Shown here one piece after another: positions 16,480 to 25,034 of a stretch of DNA of 64,000 bases (within the stretch, counting starts at the first letter, position 1; each line of letters starts with the position of its first letter). The stretch is from Amycolatopsis anabasis. GTDB lineage: Bacteria > Actinomycetota > Actinomycetes > Mycobacteriales > Pseudonocardiaceae. Below the pieces are notes generated by a model. It searched no databases. It was not told where the DNA came from and was given only the letters and a program-made list of their open reading frames with translations. A program made the position numbers and the translations under genes. The DNA is taken from contig NZ_VTHK01000011.1 of the NCBI RefSeq assembly GCF_009765355.1, positions 124,001 to 188,000 of the forward strand, written 5' to 3'.

Positions 16480-17504
16480 GCGGTCACCTCGAACGCGCCC
16501 ATCCAGCCGAGTTCGGCGAACTCGCTCTTGTGCGCGTGGAACATGAACCGGCCGGGGTGGGGGAAGCGCAGTTCGCAGATGCCGCGCTGGCCCTGGGCCT
16601 GGACGACGGTGTCGGTGTAGTCGGCGGGTTCCAGTCGGGTGCCCGTCGGGTAGTAGTCGAAGAAGTTGCCGTGCAGGTGGAAGCTGTTGATCGGGTCGTA
16701 TTCCAGGATGTTGACCAGGTAGATCCGGACCAGCTCGCCGCGGCGGACCCGGATCGGTTCGTGCATGAAGTGGAAGGGGATGCCGTTGACCGCGTAGAGC
16801 TGGTTTCCTTCGGCGTCGAAGGTGGTGTTGTAGCCGTGCATCACCATGACCAGTTCGTCCGCCGGGGCGCGCGGCTGGGGCGGGTCGATGATGAAGGTGC
16901 CGTACATGCCGCGGGCGATGTGTTCGGCCAGTGGCCCGACGTGGCAGTGGTAGAGGTGCAGCCCGAACGGTTCGGCGTCGAATTCGTAGACCGTGCTGCG
17001 GCCGGGTTCGATGATCCCGGCCCCGGTGCCGGGGACGCCGTCCATGGCGGCCGGGTGGATGCCGTGGAAGTGCATGGTGTGCGGGTGGGCGGATCCGTTG
17101 GTGAACCGCACCCGCAGCAGATCACCTTGCCGGCAGCGCAGGGTGGGGCCGGGGACGCGGCTGTCGAAGGTCCAGGCCGGGAACCGGACACCGGGCGCGA
17201 CCTCGATTTCCTCGTCGCTGGCGAAGATGTCCCATTCGCGCACCGTCCGGCCCTCGGGCGTGGTGGAGACCCGGCCGTAGTCGAAGTCGCGCAGGATTTC
17301 GCTGGGATGGAATCCGTTCGCCCGGTGGTCGACCGTGCTGCCTTGGCGAAAGGTCGGGCCGCTCACCCCGCCACCGTGCCCGCCGTGCGGGTGATCGGCA
17401 GGCTCGGCGGAAGCCGCCAGCACGCCGCGCGCGCCCAGGGCGGTGCCCGCGGCGCCCAGCACCGCACCACCCACCAGAAATGTGCGCCGCGTTGCCGAGG
17501 CCAT
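16476..17504 (-). CDS. Two-domain multicopper oxidase, Tat-exported
   Basis: ATG 17504 sits at good spacing from GGAAGGG; ATG 17510 is the alternative. The 342-residue protein starts with a twin-arginine signal, RRTFLVGGAVLGAAG. Copper motifs are HTMHFHGIHP near residue 138, LYHCHVGPLAEHIARGM near 180, NSFHLHGN near 272 and FHAHKSEF near 320. The Cys, His and Met of the type 1 site are therefore in the first cupredoxin domain. The last motif has Ala where three-domain laccases have Cys. This is the arrangement of small two-domain oxidases and nitrite-reductase-like proteins. It should act outside the membrane on Cu, Fe, Mn or phenols, coupled to the ZIP transporter gene. Confidence 0.87.
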   Translation of the reverse strand: MASATRRTFLVGGAVLGAAGTALGARGVLAASAEPADHPHGGHGGGVSGPTFRQGSTVDHRANGFHPSEILRDFDYGRVSTTPEGRTVREWDIFASDEEIEVAPGVRFPAWTFDSRVPGPTLRCRQGDLLRVRFTNGSAHPHTMHFHGIHPAAMDGVPGTGAGIIEPGRSTVYEFDAEPFGLHLYHCHVGPLAEHIARGMYGTFIIDPPQPRAPADELVMVMHGYNTTFDAEGNQLYAVNGIPFHFMHEPIRVRRGELVRIYLVNILEYDPINSFHLHGNFFDYYPTGTRLEPADYTDTVVQAQGQRGICELRFPHPGRFMFHAHKSEFAELGWMGAFEVTA

Positions 17505-17548
17505 CAGCATCACCCTTCCCAGCCGGCTGTTTTGACCAGCTCGACGGT

Positions 17549-17562
17549 TTTGGCGTGCCAAA
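17549..17562. promoter_or_regulatory. Short inverted repeat upstream of multicopper oxidase gene
   Basis: TTTGGC and GCCAAA pair around a two-base centre, 45 bases before the oxidase start and within its expected promoter. It may be a metal-responsive operator. No regulator family can be named from it. Confidence 0.35.
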
Positions 17563-17680
17563 GTTAGGTCTGAGGTGTGGCGAATACAAGGGTTGGGGTG
17601 TCCGTACGGCGGCGGCTCACCCGTCCGCCGCAGGCATCGGTACCGCCCTGTGACCTTTCCGGCCGCGGCGCACCGCTGGG

Positions 17681-18292
17681 TCAGGTGGGCGGGAGCAGGC
17701 CGAGGCCGGGCAGGAACCGCCCCGCGCGGGAGGCGTAGCGCTGGTAGGCGTCGCCGTGATGGCGGCGCAGGTACGGTTCCTCGACCGCGCGGACCTGGAT
17801 CTCCACCGCGGTCACGAGTGCGACCAGACCGATCAGAGCCACCGGGTTGGGGGCCAGCAGGGTCAGCCCGAGGGCGGCGGTGATCATCGCGGTGAAGATC
17901 GGGTTGCGCACCCGGGCGAACAGCCCGCCGGTGACCAGCTCGGTGGTCTCCGCCCGGTCGACCCCGACCCGCCAAGAGGCGCCCATCGCCTGCTGCGCGG
18001 CCAGGGTTCCGGCGATCCCGGCCACCGCCAGCGCCGCCCCGGCTCCTTGCACGACGGTGTGGTTCAGCATGGCGACCGGTGCCAGGACGCCCACGAGTTG
18101 CAGCACCGGCCCGGCCAGCCCCAGCGCGAGGGCGAGCAGGAACAGCGCCCCGCCGGACCATTCCAGTGACCCGACCCGGCCGCCCAGGCGGCGAATGCCG
18201 GTGGAGCCGGTGCGGCGCCACTGCAGCCAGCTCCGCAACCCGAACGCCGCGAACAAATACACCAGGTACAGCACCAGCGCGAGCACGGCCAT
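17681..18292 (-). CDS. ICMT/PEMT-like membrane methyltransferase
   Basis: This 203-residue protein has about five hydrophobic helices. The C-terminal half shows GGLFARVRNPIFTAMITAALG and EEPYLRRHHGDAYQRYASRAGRF. These are the RxPxY-like and EExxLxxxxGxxYxxY signatures of isoprenylcysteine carboxyl methyltransferase and phospholipid methyltransferase relatives, which use SAM at the membrane. In bacteria such proteins often sit in metal-response loci, as here between a copper oxidase and a metal ATPase unit. The methyl acceptor is unknown. It diverges from the ArsR-type gene. Confidence 0.82.
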   Translation of the reverse strand: MAVLALVLYLVYLFAAFGLRSWLQWRRTGSTGIRRLGGRVGSLEWSGGALFLLALALGLAGPVLQLVGVLAPVAMLNHTVVQGAGAALAVAGIAGTLAAQQAMGASWRVGVDRAETTELVTGGLFARVRNPIFTAMITAALGLTLLAPNPVALIGLVALVTAVEIQVRAVEEPYLRRHHGDAYQRYASRAGRFLPGLGLLPPT

Positions 18293-18359
18293 CAGGGCAC
18301 CTCCGGATCATGACCTCACATACCTGTTCAAACATATCAACGCGCGTTAGATTGAGGCT

Positions 18360-18734
18360 ATGAGTGACGACCGGTGCGAGCTGCTGTGTATCGACTTCGA
18401 CCACGCCGAGTCCCTGCGCACCGCGCTGCCCGACGTGGAGGCGATCGCGCGGCGCGCGGAGCGGCTGCGGGCGCTGGGCGATCCGACCCGGCTGCGGGTC
18501 GCGCACGCCCTGCACGTCGGCGACGAACTCTGCGTCTGCGACCTAGCGTGGATCGTCGGCTCCTCCCAAGCCCTGGTCTCGCACCACCTGCGACAGCTGC
18601 GCTCGGCCGGGCTGGTCACCTCCCGCCGGGACGGCAAGCTGGTGATGTACCGGCTCTCCCCCGCCGGGCACCACGCGTTGACCGCGATCACCGGAGACCT
18701 GACCGAAACGCACGCGGAGGTGGATCCGGTATGA
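18360..18734 (+). CDS. ArsR/SmtB-family metalloregulator, CmtR/CadC-like
   Basis: This 124-residue protein carries the ArsR winged helix: RLRALGDPTRLRVAHALHVG, DLAWIVGSSQALVSHHLRQL and GLVTSRRDGKLVMYRLS. ELCVCDLAW puts a Cys pair in the helix used by CmtR and CadC to bind Cd, Pb or Zn. RCELLCIDFD at the N-terminus supplies two more thiols. It should repress the operon until soft metal binds. Its stop overlaps the start of the P-type ATPase gene (ATGA). AT-rich sequence with TGTTCAAACA at 18325-18334 lies just upstream and may be the operator. Confidence 0.9.
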   Translation: MSDDRCELLCIDFDHAESLRTALPDVEAIARRAERLRALGDPTRLRVAHALHVGDELCVCDLAWIVGSSQALVSHHLRQLRSAGLVTSRRDGKLVMYRLSPAGHHALTAITGDLTETHAEVDPV

Positions 18735-20758
18735 GCGCCGAATGCTGCGCCCACGACGGGCACACCGAATCCGAGGCGCCGCAACGGTTGTGGCAGGTCC
18801 GCGAGATCCAGCTCGCCGCCCTCGCCGGGGTTCTGCTGGCCGCGGGCTTCCTCGCCGGGTGGCTCGGCTCCGGGACCACCGAGACGGTGCTGCACCTGTT
18901 GGCCGCCGCCACCGGCGGCTACACGTTCGTGCCCGGCACCCTGCGCGCGCTTCTGCGGCGCCGGATCGGGGTCGGCACCCTGATGACCATCGCCCTGATC
19001 GGCGCGCTGATCCTGGGCCAGTTCGCCGAAGCCGCGATGCTCGCGTTCCTGTTCTCCATCAGTGAAGCCCTGGAAGACTACTCGCTGGCCCGCACCCGCC
19101 GCGGCCTGCGCGCCCTGCTCGCCCTGGTGCCCGACCGGGTCACCGTGCTGCGCGACGGCCGCGAAGCCACGATCGCACCCAGCGAACTCCGGGTGGGCGA
19201 GGTGATGCTGGTGCGCGCCGGGGAACGCGTCGCCAGCGACGGAACCGTCCGAGCAGGACAGTCCAGTGTGGACACCTCAGCCATCACCGGCGAGTCCATG
19301 CCGGTCGAGATCGGCCCCGGTGACGCGGTGTTCGCCGGATCGATCAACGGCACCGGCGTCCTCACCATCGAAACCACCGCCACCGTGGCCGGCAACTCGC
19401 TGGCCAAGGTCGTGCGCATCGTCGAGGACGCCCAGCACCGCAAAGGCGCCCGCCAGCGCATCGCCGACCGCATCTCCCGCCCGCTGGTCCCCGCCATCAT
19501 GATCCTCGCCGTGCTCATCGGCGGGCTCGGCGCGCTACTCGGCGACCCGGCCACCTGGATCGAGCGGGCCCTGGTCGTCCTGGTCGCCGCCGCCCCCTGC
19601 GCCCTGGCCATCTCCGTGCCGGTCACCGTGATCGCCGCGGTCGGCGCGGCCAGCCGCCTCGGCGTCCTGGTCAAAGGCGGCGCCGCCCTCGAAACACTCG
19701 GCTCGGTGCACACCGTCGCGCTCGACAAGACCGGCACCCTCACCCGCAACTCCCCCGCCGTCACCGAGATCATCCCCGCGGACGACACCCCGGCCGAACG
19801 GGTGCTGACGGTGGCCGCCGCGCTCGAAGCCCGCAGCGAACACCCCCTCGCCGCCGCCATCCTCGCCGCCGCACCCAACCCCGTGCCCGCCCGCAACGTG
19901 ATCACCGTGACCGGCGCCGGGCTGGAAGGCGTGGTCGACGACAAACCGGCCCGGCTGGGCAAACCCGGCTGGATCGACCCCGGACCACTCGCGGCCGAAG
20001 TAGCGCGGCTGCAGGAGAACGGCACCACCGTCGCGATCATCGAACACGACCGGTCCGTCCTCGGCCTGGTCGGCATCCGCGACGAACTCCGCCCCGAAGC
20101 CCCCGACACCGTGGCCGCGCTCCACGCCATGGGCCTGCGGGTCGCCATGCTCACCGGAGACAACACCCGCACCGCCACCGCCCTCGCCACCCAAGCCGGA
20201 CTCGACCCCGCCGACGTGCACGCCGAACTCCACCCCGAGGACAAAGCCCGCCTGGTCACCCAACTCGGCCAACGCCGCGGGGTCGCCATGGTCGGCGATG
20301 GCGTCAACGACGCCCCCGCCCTGGCCACCGCCGACGTCGGCATCGCGATGGGCGCCATGGGCACCGACGTCGCGATCGAAACCGCCGACGTCGCCCTCAT
20401 GGGCACCGACCTGCGCCACCTGCCCCAAGCACTCGCACATGCCCGCCGCGCGCGGGTGATCATGCTGCAGAACATCGGCCTGTCCGCGGCGATCGTGCTC
20501 ACCCTCGTCCCCCTCGCCGCCCTCGGCATCCTCGGCCTGGCCACCGTGGTGTTCATCCACGAACTCGCCGAAGTCTTCGTGATCGGCAACGGCATCCGCG
20601 CGGGTCGGCTCCGCCCATTGCCGGGAACGGCGGCACCGGAACGGGTGGCCGCCGCCACGATCCCGCCCTCCGACGAGGCCGACGGCTGCACCTGCTGCCC
20701 GCCACCAGCAGCCGACGTGAAGCGGACGGTGATTCCCTTGTCCACCAACCAGAAGTAA
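18731..20758 (+). CDS. Heavy-metal-translocating P1B-type ATPase
   Basis: ATG 18731 overlaps the regulator stop and gives 675 residues. ITGESMPVEI is the actuator motif. APCALAIS in the transport helix is an APC version of the CPC motif. DKTGTLT near residue 333 holds the phosphorylated Asp, SEHPLAAA is the HP locus, and GDGVNDAPALA completes the P-domain. The N-terminus has ECCAHDGH and the C-terminus DGCTCCPPP, likely metal-binding ends, and there is no HMA domain. The APC motif suggests the Co/Zn/Cd-type (P1B-4-like) group rather than copper. Together with the Cys-rich ArsR sensor, this indicates efflux of a toxic divalent metal across the plasma membrane. Confidence 0.92.
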   Translation: MSAECCAHDGHTESEAPQRLWQVREIQLAALAGVLLAAGFLAGWLGSGTTETVLHLLAAATGGYTFVPGTLRALLRRRIGVGTLMTIALIGALILGQFAEAAMLAFLFSISEALEDYSLARTRRGLRALLALVPDRVTVLRDGREATIAPSELRVGEVMLVRAGERVASDGTVRAGQSSVDTSAITGESMPVEIGPGDAVFAGSINGTGVLTIETTATVAGNSLAKVVRIVEDAQHRKGARQRIADRISRPLVPAIMILAVLIGGLGALLGDPATWIERALVVLVAAAPCALAISVPVTVIAAVGAASRLGVLVKGGAALETLGSVHTVALDKTGTLTRNSPAVTEIIPADDTPAERVLTVAAALEARSEHPLAAAILAAAPNPVPARNVITVTGAGLEGVVDDKPARLGKPGWIDPGPLAAEVARLQENGTTVAIIEHDRSVLGLVGIRDELRPEAPDTVAALHAMGLRVAMLTGDNTRTATALATQAGLDPADVHAELHPEDKARLVTQLGQRRGVAMVGDGVNDAPALATADVGIAMGAMGTDVAIETADVALMGTDLRHLPQALAHARRARVIMLQNIGLSAAIVLTLVPLAALGILGLATVVFIHELAEVFVIGNGIRAGRLRPLPGTAAPERVAAATIPPSDEADGCTCCPPPAADVKRTVIPLSTNQK

Positions 20759-20770
20759 CGCGGCGAGGCG

Positions 20771-20960
20771 CTACGCCTCCGGTTTGCGCGCGGCGACCCG
20801 CTCCACGATGCCCGCCTGGAGCCGCTCCTGGTGCTCGACCACGAATCCGGCCTGCTCGACCACCGCTGGACACACCGGGCGCACCGCGGGTTCGGCGGTG
20901 CTCAGGCGCTCGTGGCCGTACCAGCAACCGGTGTCCGCCTGCCGCTGACCGAAACATCGG
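20771..20960 (-). pseudogene. 3' remnant of a class I SAM-dependent methyltransferase
   Basis: Reading leftward to a stop at 20771, the sequence encodes AEPAVRPVCPAVVEQAGFVV followed by EHQERLQAGIVERVAARKPE. This is the shape of a UbiE-like methyltransferase C-terminus (AGFxVxxxERxxxGIVERxxARKP). No catalytic core or start precedes it, and the sequence upstream belongs to the divergent hydrolase gene region. A decayed gene fragment is inferred. It fills most of the 260-base gap after the ATPase gene. Confidence 0.35.
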
Positions 20961-21019
20961 GGAAACATCCCTTGGTCTTTGCTGGTGCGACGACGTTCTC
21001 GTGCGGAAAGGGGTGGCTG

Positions 21020-22258
21020 ATGCATCAGCATTCGAGACGGTATTCGGTGTCCCGGCGGGGTGCGCTGCGGATGGGCCTGGCCGGAGCGGGCGCCGTCGCC
21101 CTGACGGCGGGCATCGCGGCCCCGGCCGCGCGTGCCGACCGGCGCCCGGACGGCAGCCGGGATGAGCGGCTCGATTCCGCGCTGGCGGGCCTGGTCGGTG
21201 ATCGTGACGATCCCGCGGTGCGGTCGGTGGCCGCGATCGCAACCGTGGCCGGTGCCGACGTGTGCTGGCGGGGCGCGGCCGGGTACGCGGATCGCGAACG
21301 ACCGTCGCGCGCGCGTCCCGGTGTGGACTATCCGTACCGGATCGGCAGCGTGACCAAGGCGTTCACGGCCACCGTGGTGCTGCAGCTCGTGGCGGAAGGA
21401 CGGCTCCGGCTGGAGGACCCGATCCGGCAGCACCTGCCGGGCGTCGTGCCCGGCGACGATCGGTTGACGGTCCGGCACCTGCTCGGCATGACGAGCGGAC
21501 TGGCCGATTTCGCCGCCCTGCTCTTCCCCACGCTGCGGCCGGGCAACTCCTCCTACCGCGAGTTCCTCCGCGCCATGGGGGCGCCGATCGCACCCCGCGA
21601 CCTGATCGCCCTGGCGGTGCGAAGCGGACCGAGGTTCGAACCGGGCCAGCGTTTCGACTACAGCACCACCAACTACCTCGTCCTCGGGTTGCTGCTGGAG
21701 CGGGTCACCGGGCGGGCGTACGCCGGAGAACTGCGCCGGCGGCTCCTCGTTCCGCTGCGTCTGCGCGGTACCGAGCTACCCGGCGGGCCACGGCTCGGGC
21801 CGCGGGGTCTGCGTGGTTACGCGCATTTCAACGACCGGGAGGACGAGTGGGTGGATGTCAGCGATCGATGCGAGCAGGGCTGGGCCGGCGGCGGGATCGT
21901 GTCGACGTTGTCCGATCTGAGCCGGTTCTTCTCGGCTTTGCTCGGGGGCAGGCTGCTTCCGGCGGAGTTGCTGGCGGCGATGAAGACATCCTCGGGAGCG
22001 CCGCCGCTGGTGCCGGGCGGGCCGGATCCGCGTGACTACGGGCTGGGACTGCAGCGGTTCGCTCACCCGCGTGGTGACGTTCTGTGGGGACACGGCGGCT
22101 ACACCCACGGCTACCGCAACACAGTGCTGTCCACCTCGGACGGTCTGGACCGCATCGCGTTGTGCTACACGGGTTTCCCGACCAGGCCGGAGGGACCACC
22201 CGATCCCGCCGCCGCCTTTCTGCAGACGGCTGTCGAGGTCATCCGTCCGGGAGGGTGA
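21020..22258 (+). CDS. Secreted serine hydrolase (D-Ala-D-Ala carboxypeptidase/beta-lactamase class C fold)
   Basis: ATG 21020 follows AAAGGGGTGG and gives 412 residues. The N-terminus SRRGALRMGLAGAGAVALT followed by AAPAARADR is a twin-arginine export signal. RIGSVTKAFTATVV is SxxK, FDYSTTNYLVLG is YxN and WGHGGYTHGYR is the HxG motif, so the active site is complete. It is likely a cell-wall DD-peptidase or beta-lactam-hydrolysing enzyme outside the membrane. Its 3' end overlaps by 20 bases the convergent histidine kinase gene. The neighbouring two-component system could sense envelope stress and control it. Confidence 0.88.
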   Translation: MHQHSRRYSVSRRGALRMGLAGAGAVALTAGIAAPAARADRRPDGSRDERLDSALAGLVGDRDDPAVRSVAAIATVAGADVCWRGAAGYADRERPSRARPGVDYPYRIGSVTKAFTATVVLQLVAEGRLRLEDPIRQHLPGVVPGDDRLTVRHLLGMTSGLADFAALLFPTLRPGNSSYREFLRAMGAPIAPRDLIALAVRSGPRFEPGQRFDYSTTNYLVLGLLLERVTGRAYAGELRRRLLVPLRLRGTELPGGPRLGPRGLRGYAHFNDREDEWVDVSDRCEQGWAGGGIVSTLSDLSRFFSALLGGRLLPAELLAAMKTSSGAPPLVPGGPDPRDYGLGLQRFAHPRGDVLWGHGGYTHGYRNTVLSTSDGLDRIALCYTGFPTRPEGPPDPAAAFLQTAVEVIRPGG

Positions 22259-23399
22259 TCCGGACGGTCAATCCACCGGCCGGGTCGGGCGTGGCGGTGA
22301 CCGCTCCGCCGTGGGCGTTGGCGATCGCTCGCACGATGGACAGCCCGAGGCCGGTGCCGTCGGCCGAACCGACTCGATCCGGCCCACCTCGGCGGAACGG
22401 CTCGAACAACCGGTCCACCTCCGCGGCCGCGATCACCGGCCCGGTGTTGCTCACCTCCAGACCGGGCGGAGTGATCGTCCGGACCCGTACGTGTCCTCCC
22501 GGATGGTTGTACTGGATCGCGTTCCGCACGAGATTGCCCACCAACTGCTCGAGCAGGCCGACGTCGCCGGACACCCGTGCCGGCAGGGCGTCCACGCGGA
22601 CGGCGATGCCACCCGCGAGGGCATCCGCCCGGTGGTCATCGACGACCTTCGTGACGATCGCGGCCAGGTCGGCCGGTTCCCGAGTGGTCAGGCCACCGTC
22701 GCTCCGCGCCAGCACGAGCAACCCGTCGATGAGTCGTTGGCTTCGCCGGTTGGTCTCCAGCAGTTGCTCCCGGACCTGCCGGAGCTCGTCCGGCGCCGGG
22801 TCGTCCAGCCCGACCTGGATCGCCGTGCGCTCGATCGCGAGCGGGGTGCGCAGCTCGTGGGCGGCGTTGGCGGCGAACCGGCGCTGCGCCTCGAACGCGC
22901 CGTCCAAACGCGACAGCATCTCGTCGAAGGTGTCGGCGAGTTCCTTCAGCTCGTCGTCAGGCCCGGTGATGCGCACCCGTCGGTCCAGGTCGTGCCCGGA
23001 CAGCTGCCGCGCGGTCGCGGTGATCCGGTGCAACCGTCGCAGGATCCGGCCGGCCACCCACCAACCGCAGAGGACGGAGAGCAGCACCAGCACTACCAGG
23101 GCCAGCGCCGAGGAGAACAGCAGGTTGTTCAGTGCGGTGTCCCGCGCACTCCGCGCGAGGCCGGGCAGCGCGCCTTCCGAGACCGCGGGCGGCGGCGGGG
23201 CCGGTGGAGCGGGCAGCTCGCCGGTCCACGGAGGCTTCGGTTCGGGTATCCCCTCGATGATCGACCGCGGGGTCAGGGTGTTCCGGACGAGCAGGTAGAC
23301 CAACCCCAGCAAGACCGCGCCGGAGGCCAGGAAGAGCCCACCGTACAAGGCGGCCAGCCGGACCCGCACCGAACTCCGCGGTATCCCTCGGCGGCCCAC
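22239..23399 (-). CDS. Sensor histidine kinase, HAMP-HisKA-HATPase
   Basis: GTG 23399 comes one base after the response-regulator stop. The 386-residue protein has two transmembrane helices (about 12-38 and 92-115) flanking a Pro-rich extracellular loop with a PPAPPPP-like run. A HAMP segment follows, then the phospho-acceptor AANAAHELRTPLAIE near residue 179. The ATPase domain has NLVRNAIQYNHPGG (N box), SADGTGLGLSIVRAIANAHG (G box) and RITLPDG at the end. It phosphorylates the adjacent OmpR-type regulator. The signal is unknown; the small Pro-rich sensor loop suggests an envelope cue. Confidence 0.93.
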   Translation of the reverse strand: MGRRGIPRSSVRVRLAALYGGLFLASGAVLLGLVYLLVRNTLTPRSIIEGIPEPKPPWTGELPAPPAPPPPAVSEGALPGLARSARDTALNNLLFSSALALVVLVLLSVLCGWWVAGRILRRLHRITATARQLSGHDLDRRVRITGPDDELKELADTFDEMLSRLDGAFEAQRRFAANAAHELRTPLAIERTAIQVGLDDPAPDELRQVREQLLETNRRSQRLIDGLLVLARSDGGLTTREPADLAAIVTKVVDDHRADALAGGIAVRVDALPARVSGDVGLLEQLVGNLVRNAIQYNHPGGHVRVRTITPPGLEVSNTGPVIAAAEVDRLFEPFRRGGPDRVGSADGTGLGLSIVRAIANAHGGAVTATPDPAGGLTVRITLPDG

Positions 23400-23400
23400 G

Positions 23401-24054
23401 TCAGATCCGGTATCCCGCGCGCGGCACGGTCTCGATCAACGGTGGCTCGCCCAACTTGGCCCGCAGTTTGCTCAGGCACACCCGCACCGCGCTGGTGAAC
23501 GGATCGGCGTGTTCGTCCCACACGCGCTCGAGCAGTTCCTCCGCACTCACCACCGCACCACGCGCCTCGACCAGTACCGTCAGGACGGCGAGTTCCTTAC
23601 CGGTCAACGGCAGTGGACGCCCCTCCCGGGCGGCTGCCCGGCGCGCGGTGTCCACGACAACACCCCGGTACTCCAGCACCGGCGGCCGGCGAGGCTGCGC
23701 CCGCCGGCCAAGGGCGTGCACCCTGGCCGACAACTCGTCGTACTCGAACGGCTTGCCCAGGTAGTCGTCGGCACCGAGGTGCAGACCCGCGACGCGGTCC
23801 CGCAGCCCCGCCGCCGCGGTCAGCATCAGGATCCGGGTACGCACGCCCCGCCTGACCAGTGCGCGGCAGACATCGTCGCCGTGCACTCCCGGCAGGTCAC
23901 GATCCAGGACGAGCACGTCGTAGTCGTGCACGCCCAGCTTCTCCAGCGCGGCGTCCCCGGTGTGGGCGATGTCGACCGCGGCCCCCTCCCGGCGCAGCCC
24001 CTTGGCCAGCAACTCCGCCAGGAACCGCTCGTCCTCGGCAATCAACAGGCGCAT
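23401..24054 (-). CDS. OmpR/PhoB-family response regulator
   Basis: This 217-residue protein starts MRLLIAEDERFLAELLAKGL. The acidic pocket (E7/D8) and phospho-acceptor D51 (VLVLDRDLPG), LMLTAAAG and GKPFEYDEL form a complete receiver domain. The C-terminal winged helix has PLPLTGKELAVLTVLVE, FTSAVRVCLSKLRAKLG and TVPRAGYRI. It acts as a DNA-binding dimer when phosphorylated by the kinase encoded one base downstream. The upstream 215 bases (24055-24269) contain no convincing gene and may carry its promoter. Confidence 0.94.
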   Translation of the reverse strand: MRLLIAEDERFLAELLAKGLRREGAAVDIAHTGDAALEKLGVHDYDVLVLDRDLPGVHGDDVCRALVRRGVRTRILMLTAAAGLRDRVAGLHLGADDYLGKPFEYDELSARVHALGRRAQPRRPPVLEYRGVVVDTARRAAAREGRPLPLTGKELAVLTVLVEARGAVVSAEELLERVWDEHADPFTSAVRVCLSKLRAKLGEPPLIETVPRAGYRI

Positions 24055-24269
24055 CCTCCGGCTCCCTTCGCCGTGCCCTGCCTAGCACGACCGATGTTTC
24101 GCGGAGGTTTCGATGGCCAGTGACCCCGGGTCGGACACAATCTCACCGCCGATCGCGGTGAGCGCCGTCCTCGCCTTCCGGATCTCGTCGAGGGTGACGG
24201 TCTTGGCCGAGGTGAGCCGCCCTGGTGGTGGCGGCCGGATCCACGCCGCCAGTGTCCTGTTGTGGGTGG

Positions 24270-24938
24270 TTACCTGGTGAAGAGCCGGATGTTGGTCTCC
24301 GAAGTTCCTGAAGGAGAGCTGATCTTCAGGGCGTTGGCTTGCTCGCCGCTGCCCGGCAAACCGCGGATGGTGAGCGTGGTGGTCTTCCGGTCGTCCTCCG
24401 ACCTGAGGATGTGCTGCTTCCAACCGGCGGTGCTTTCGCTGTTGAGCAGCAGCACAGCGAATCCGGCCAGCATGTCCTTCACGGCTTCTTTGCGTCGTTC
24501 CTTGTAGTTACCCGTCTTGGGTTGCTTGTAGGTGTTTACCACTTTTTTTGCCCAGTCCAGCACCGCGCCCTCGATCTTGTCCAGCAGCCATTGAAAATTG
24601 TGCGGGTAGCTGATGTAGGTGCGCCCCTCATCGTCTACCGCGATCAGATACCACCAGTCCTTACCGGTGGTGAAGACCCCCGTGCGGTAGTCGACGCGCA
24701 GGTCGGCGGAAGTCTTCGTGCCGGAGGAAACGTTATTCCACGTGAGCGTGTTCTTGTAGTCGTTGCTGTACTTGTGCATGACGGTGACGCTGTCGAGGTG
24801 ACGAGCATTGTTCTCCACTGCCGCCCACCCATGGCGCTCAGTGGCGGCCTGAGCGTTGACTGGCGCCGCCGTCGCAATCGCGACCAACATCCCGACAACG
24901 ACGGTCACCGATCTTCTCAACCACAGTTTCTTTCTCAT
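24270..24938 (-). CDS. Secreted protein of unknown function (222 aa)
   Basis: MRKKLWLRRSVTVVVGMLVA followed by PVNAQAATE is a clear Sec signal peptide with cleavage after AQA. The mature part is rich in Tyr, Lys and Asn (HKYSNDYKNTLTWNN, WWYLIAVDDEGRTYISYPHN), with a helical middle (LLDKIEGAVLDWAKKVVNTY) and no cysteines. No family was recognised. It is the last of three same-strand genes with a small membrane protein and a phospholipase A2. Lower GC and more Lys/Asn codons than neighbouring genes hint at horizontal transfer. Confidence 0.7.
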   Translation of the reverse strand: MRKKLWLRRSVTVVVGMLVAIATAAPVNAQAATERHGWAAVENNARHLDSVTVMHKYSNDYKNTLTWNNVSSGTKTSADLRVDYRTGVFTTGKDWWYLIAVDDEGRTYISYPHNFQWLLDKIEGAVLDWAKKVVNTYKQPKTGNYKERRKEAVKDMLAGFAVLLLNSESTAGWKQHILRSEDDRKTTTLTIRGLPGSGEQANALKISSPSGTSETNIRLFTR

Positions 24939-25034
24939 TTTTCATTCTCCTGACTGGTTTTGAACTAATTCCGGCGAAATTCCGGAACACGGTCACCGTT
25001 CGCGGTCTACTCGGTCGACTGCGCGGCAACACAT

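Noticed and set aside
24082..24269. Minus-strand frame ending with TLDEIRKARTALTAIGGE between the response regulator and the secreted protein
   Set aside because: It looks mildly protein-like at the end, but it has no start, no ribosome site and no recognised family. It could be a remnant but is not supported.
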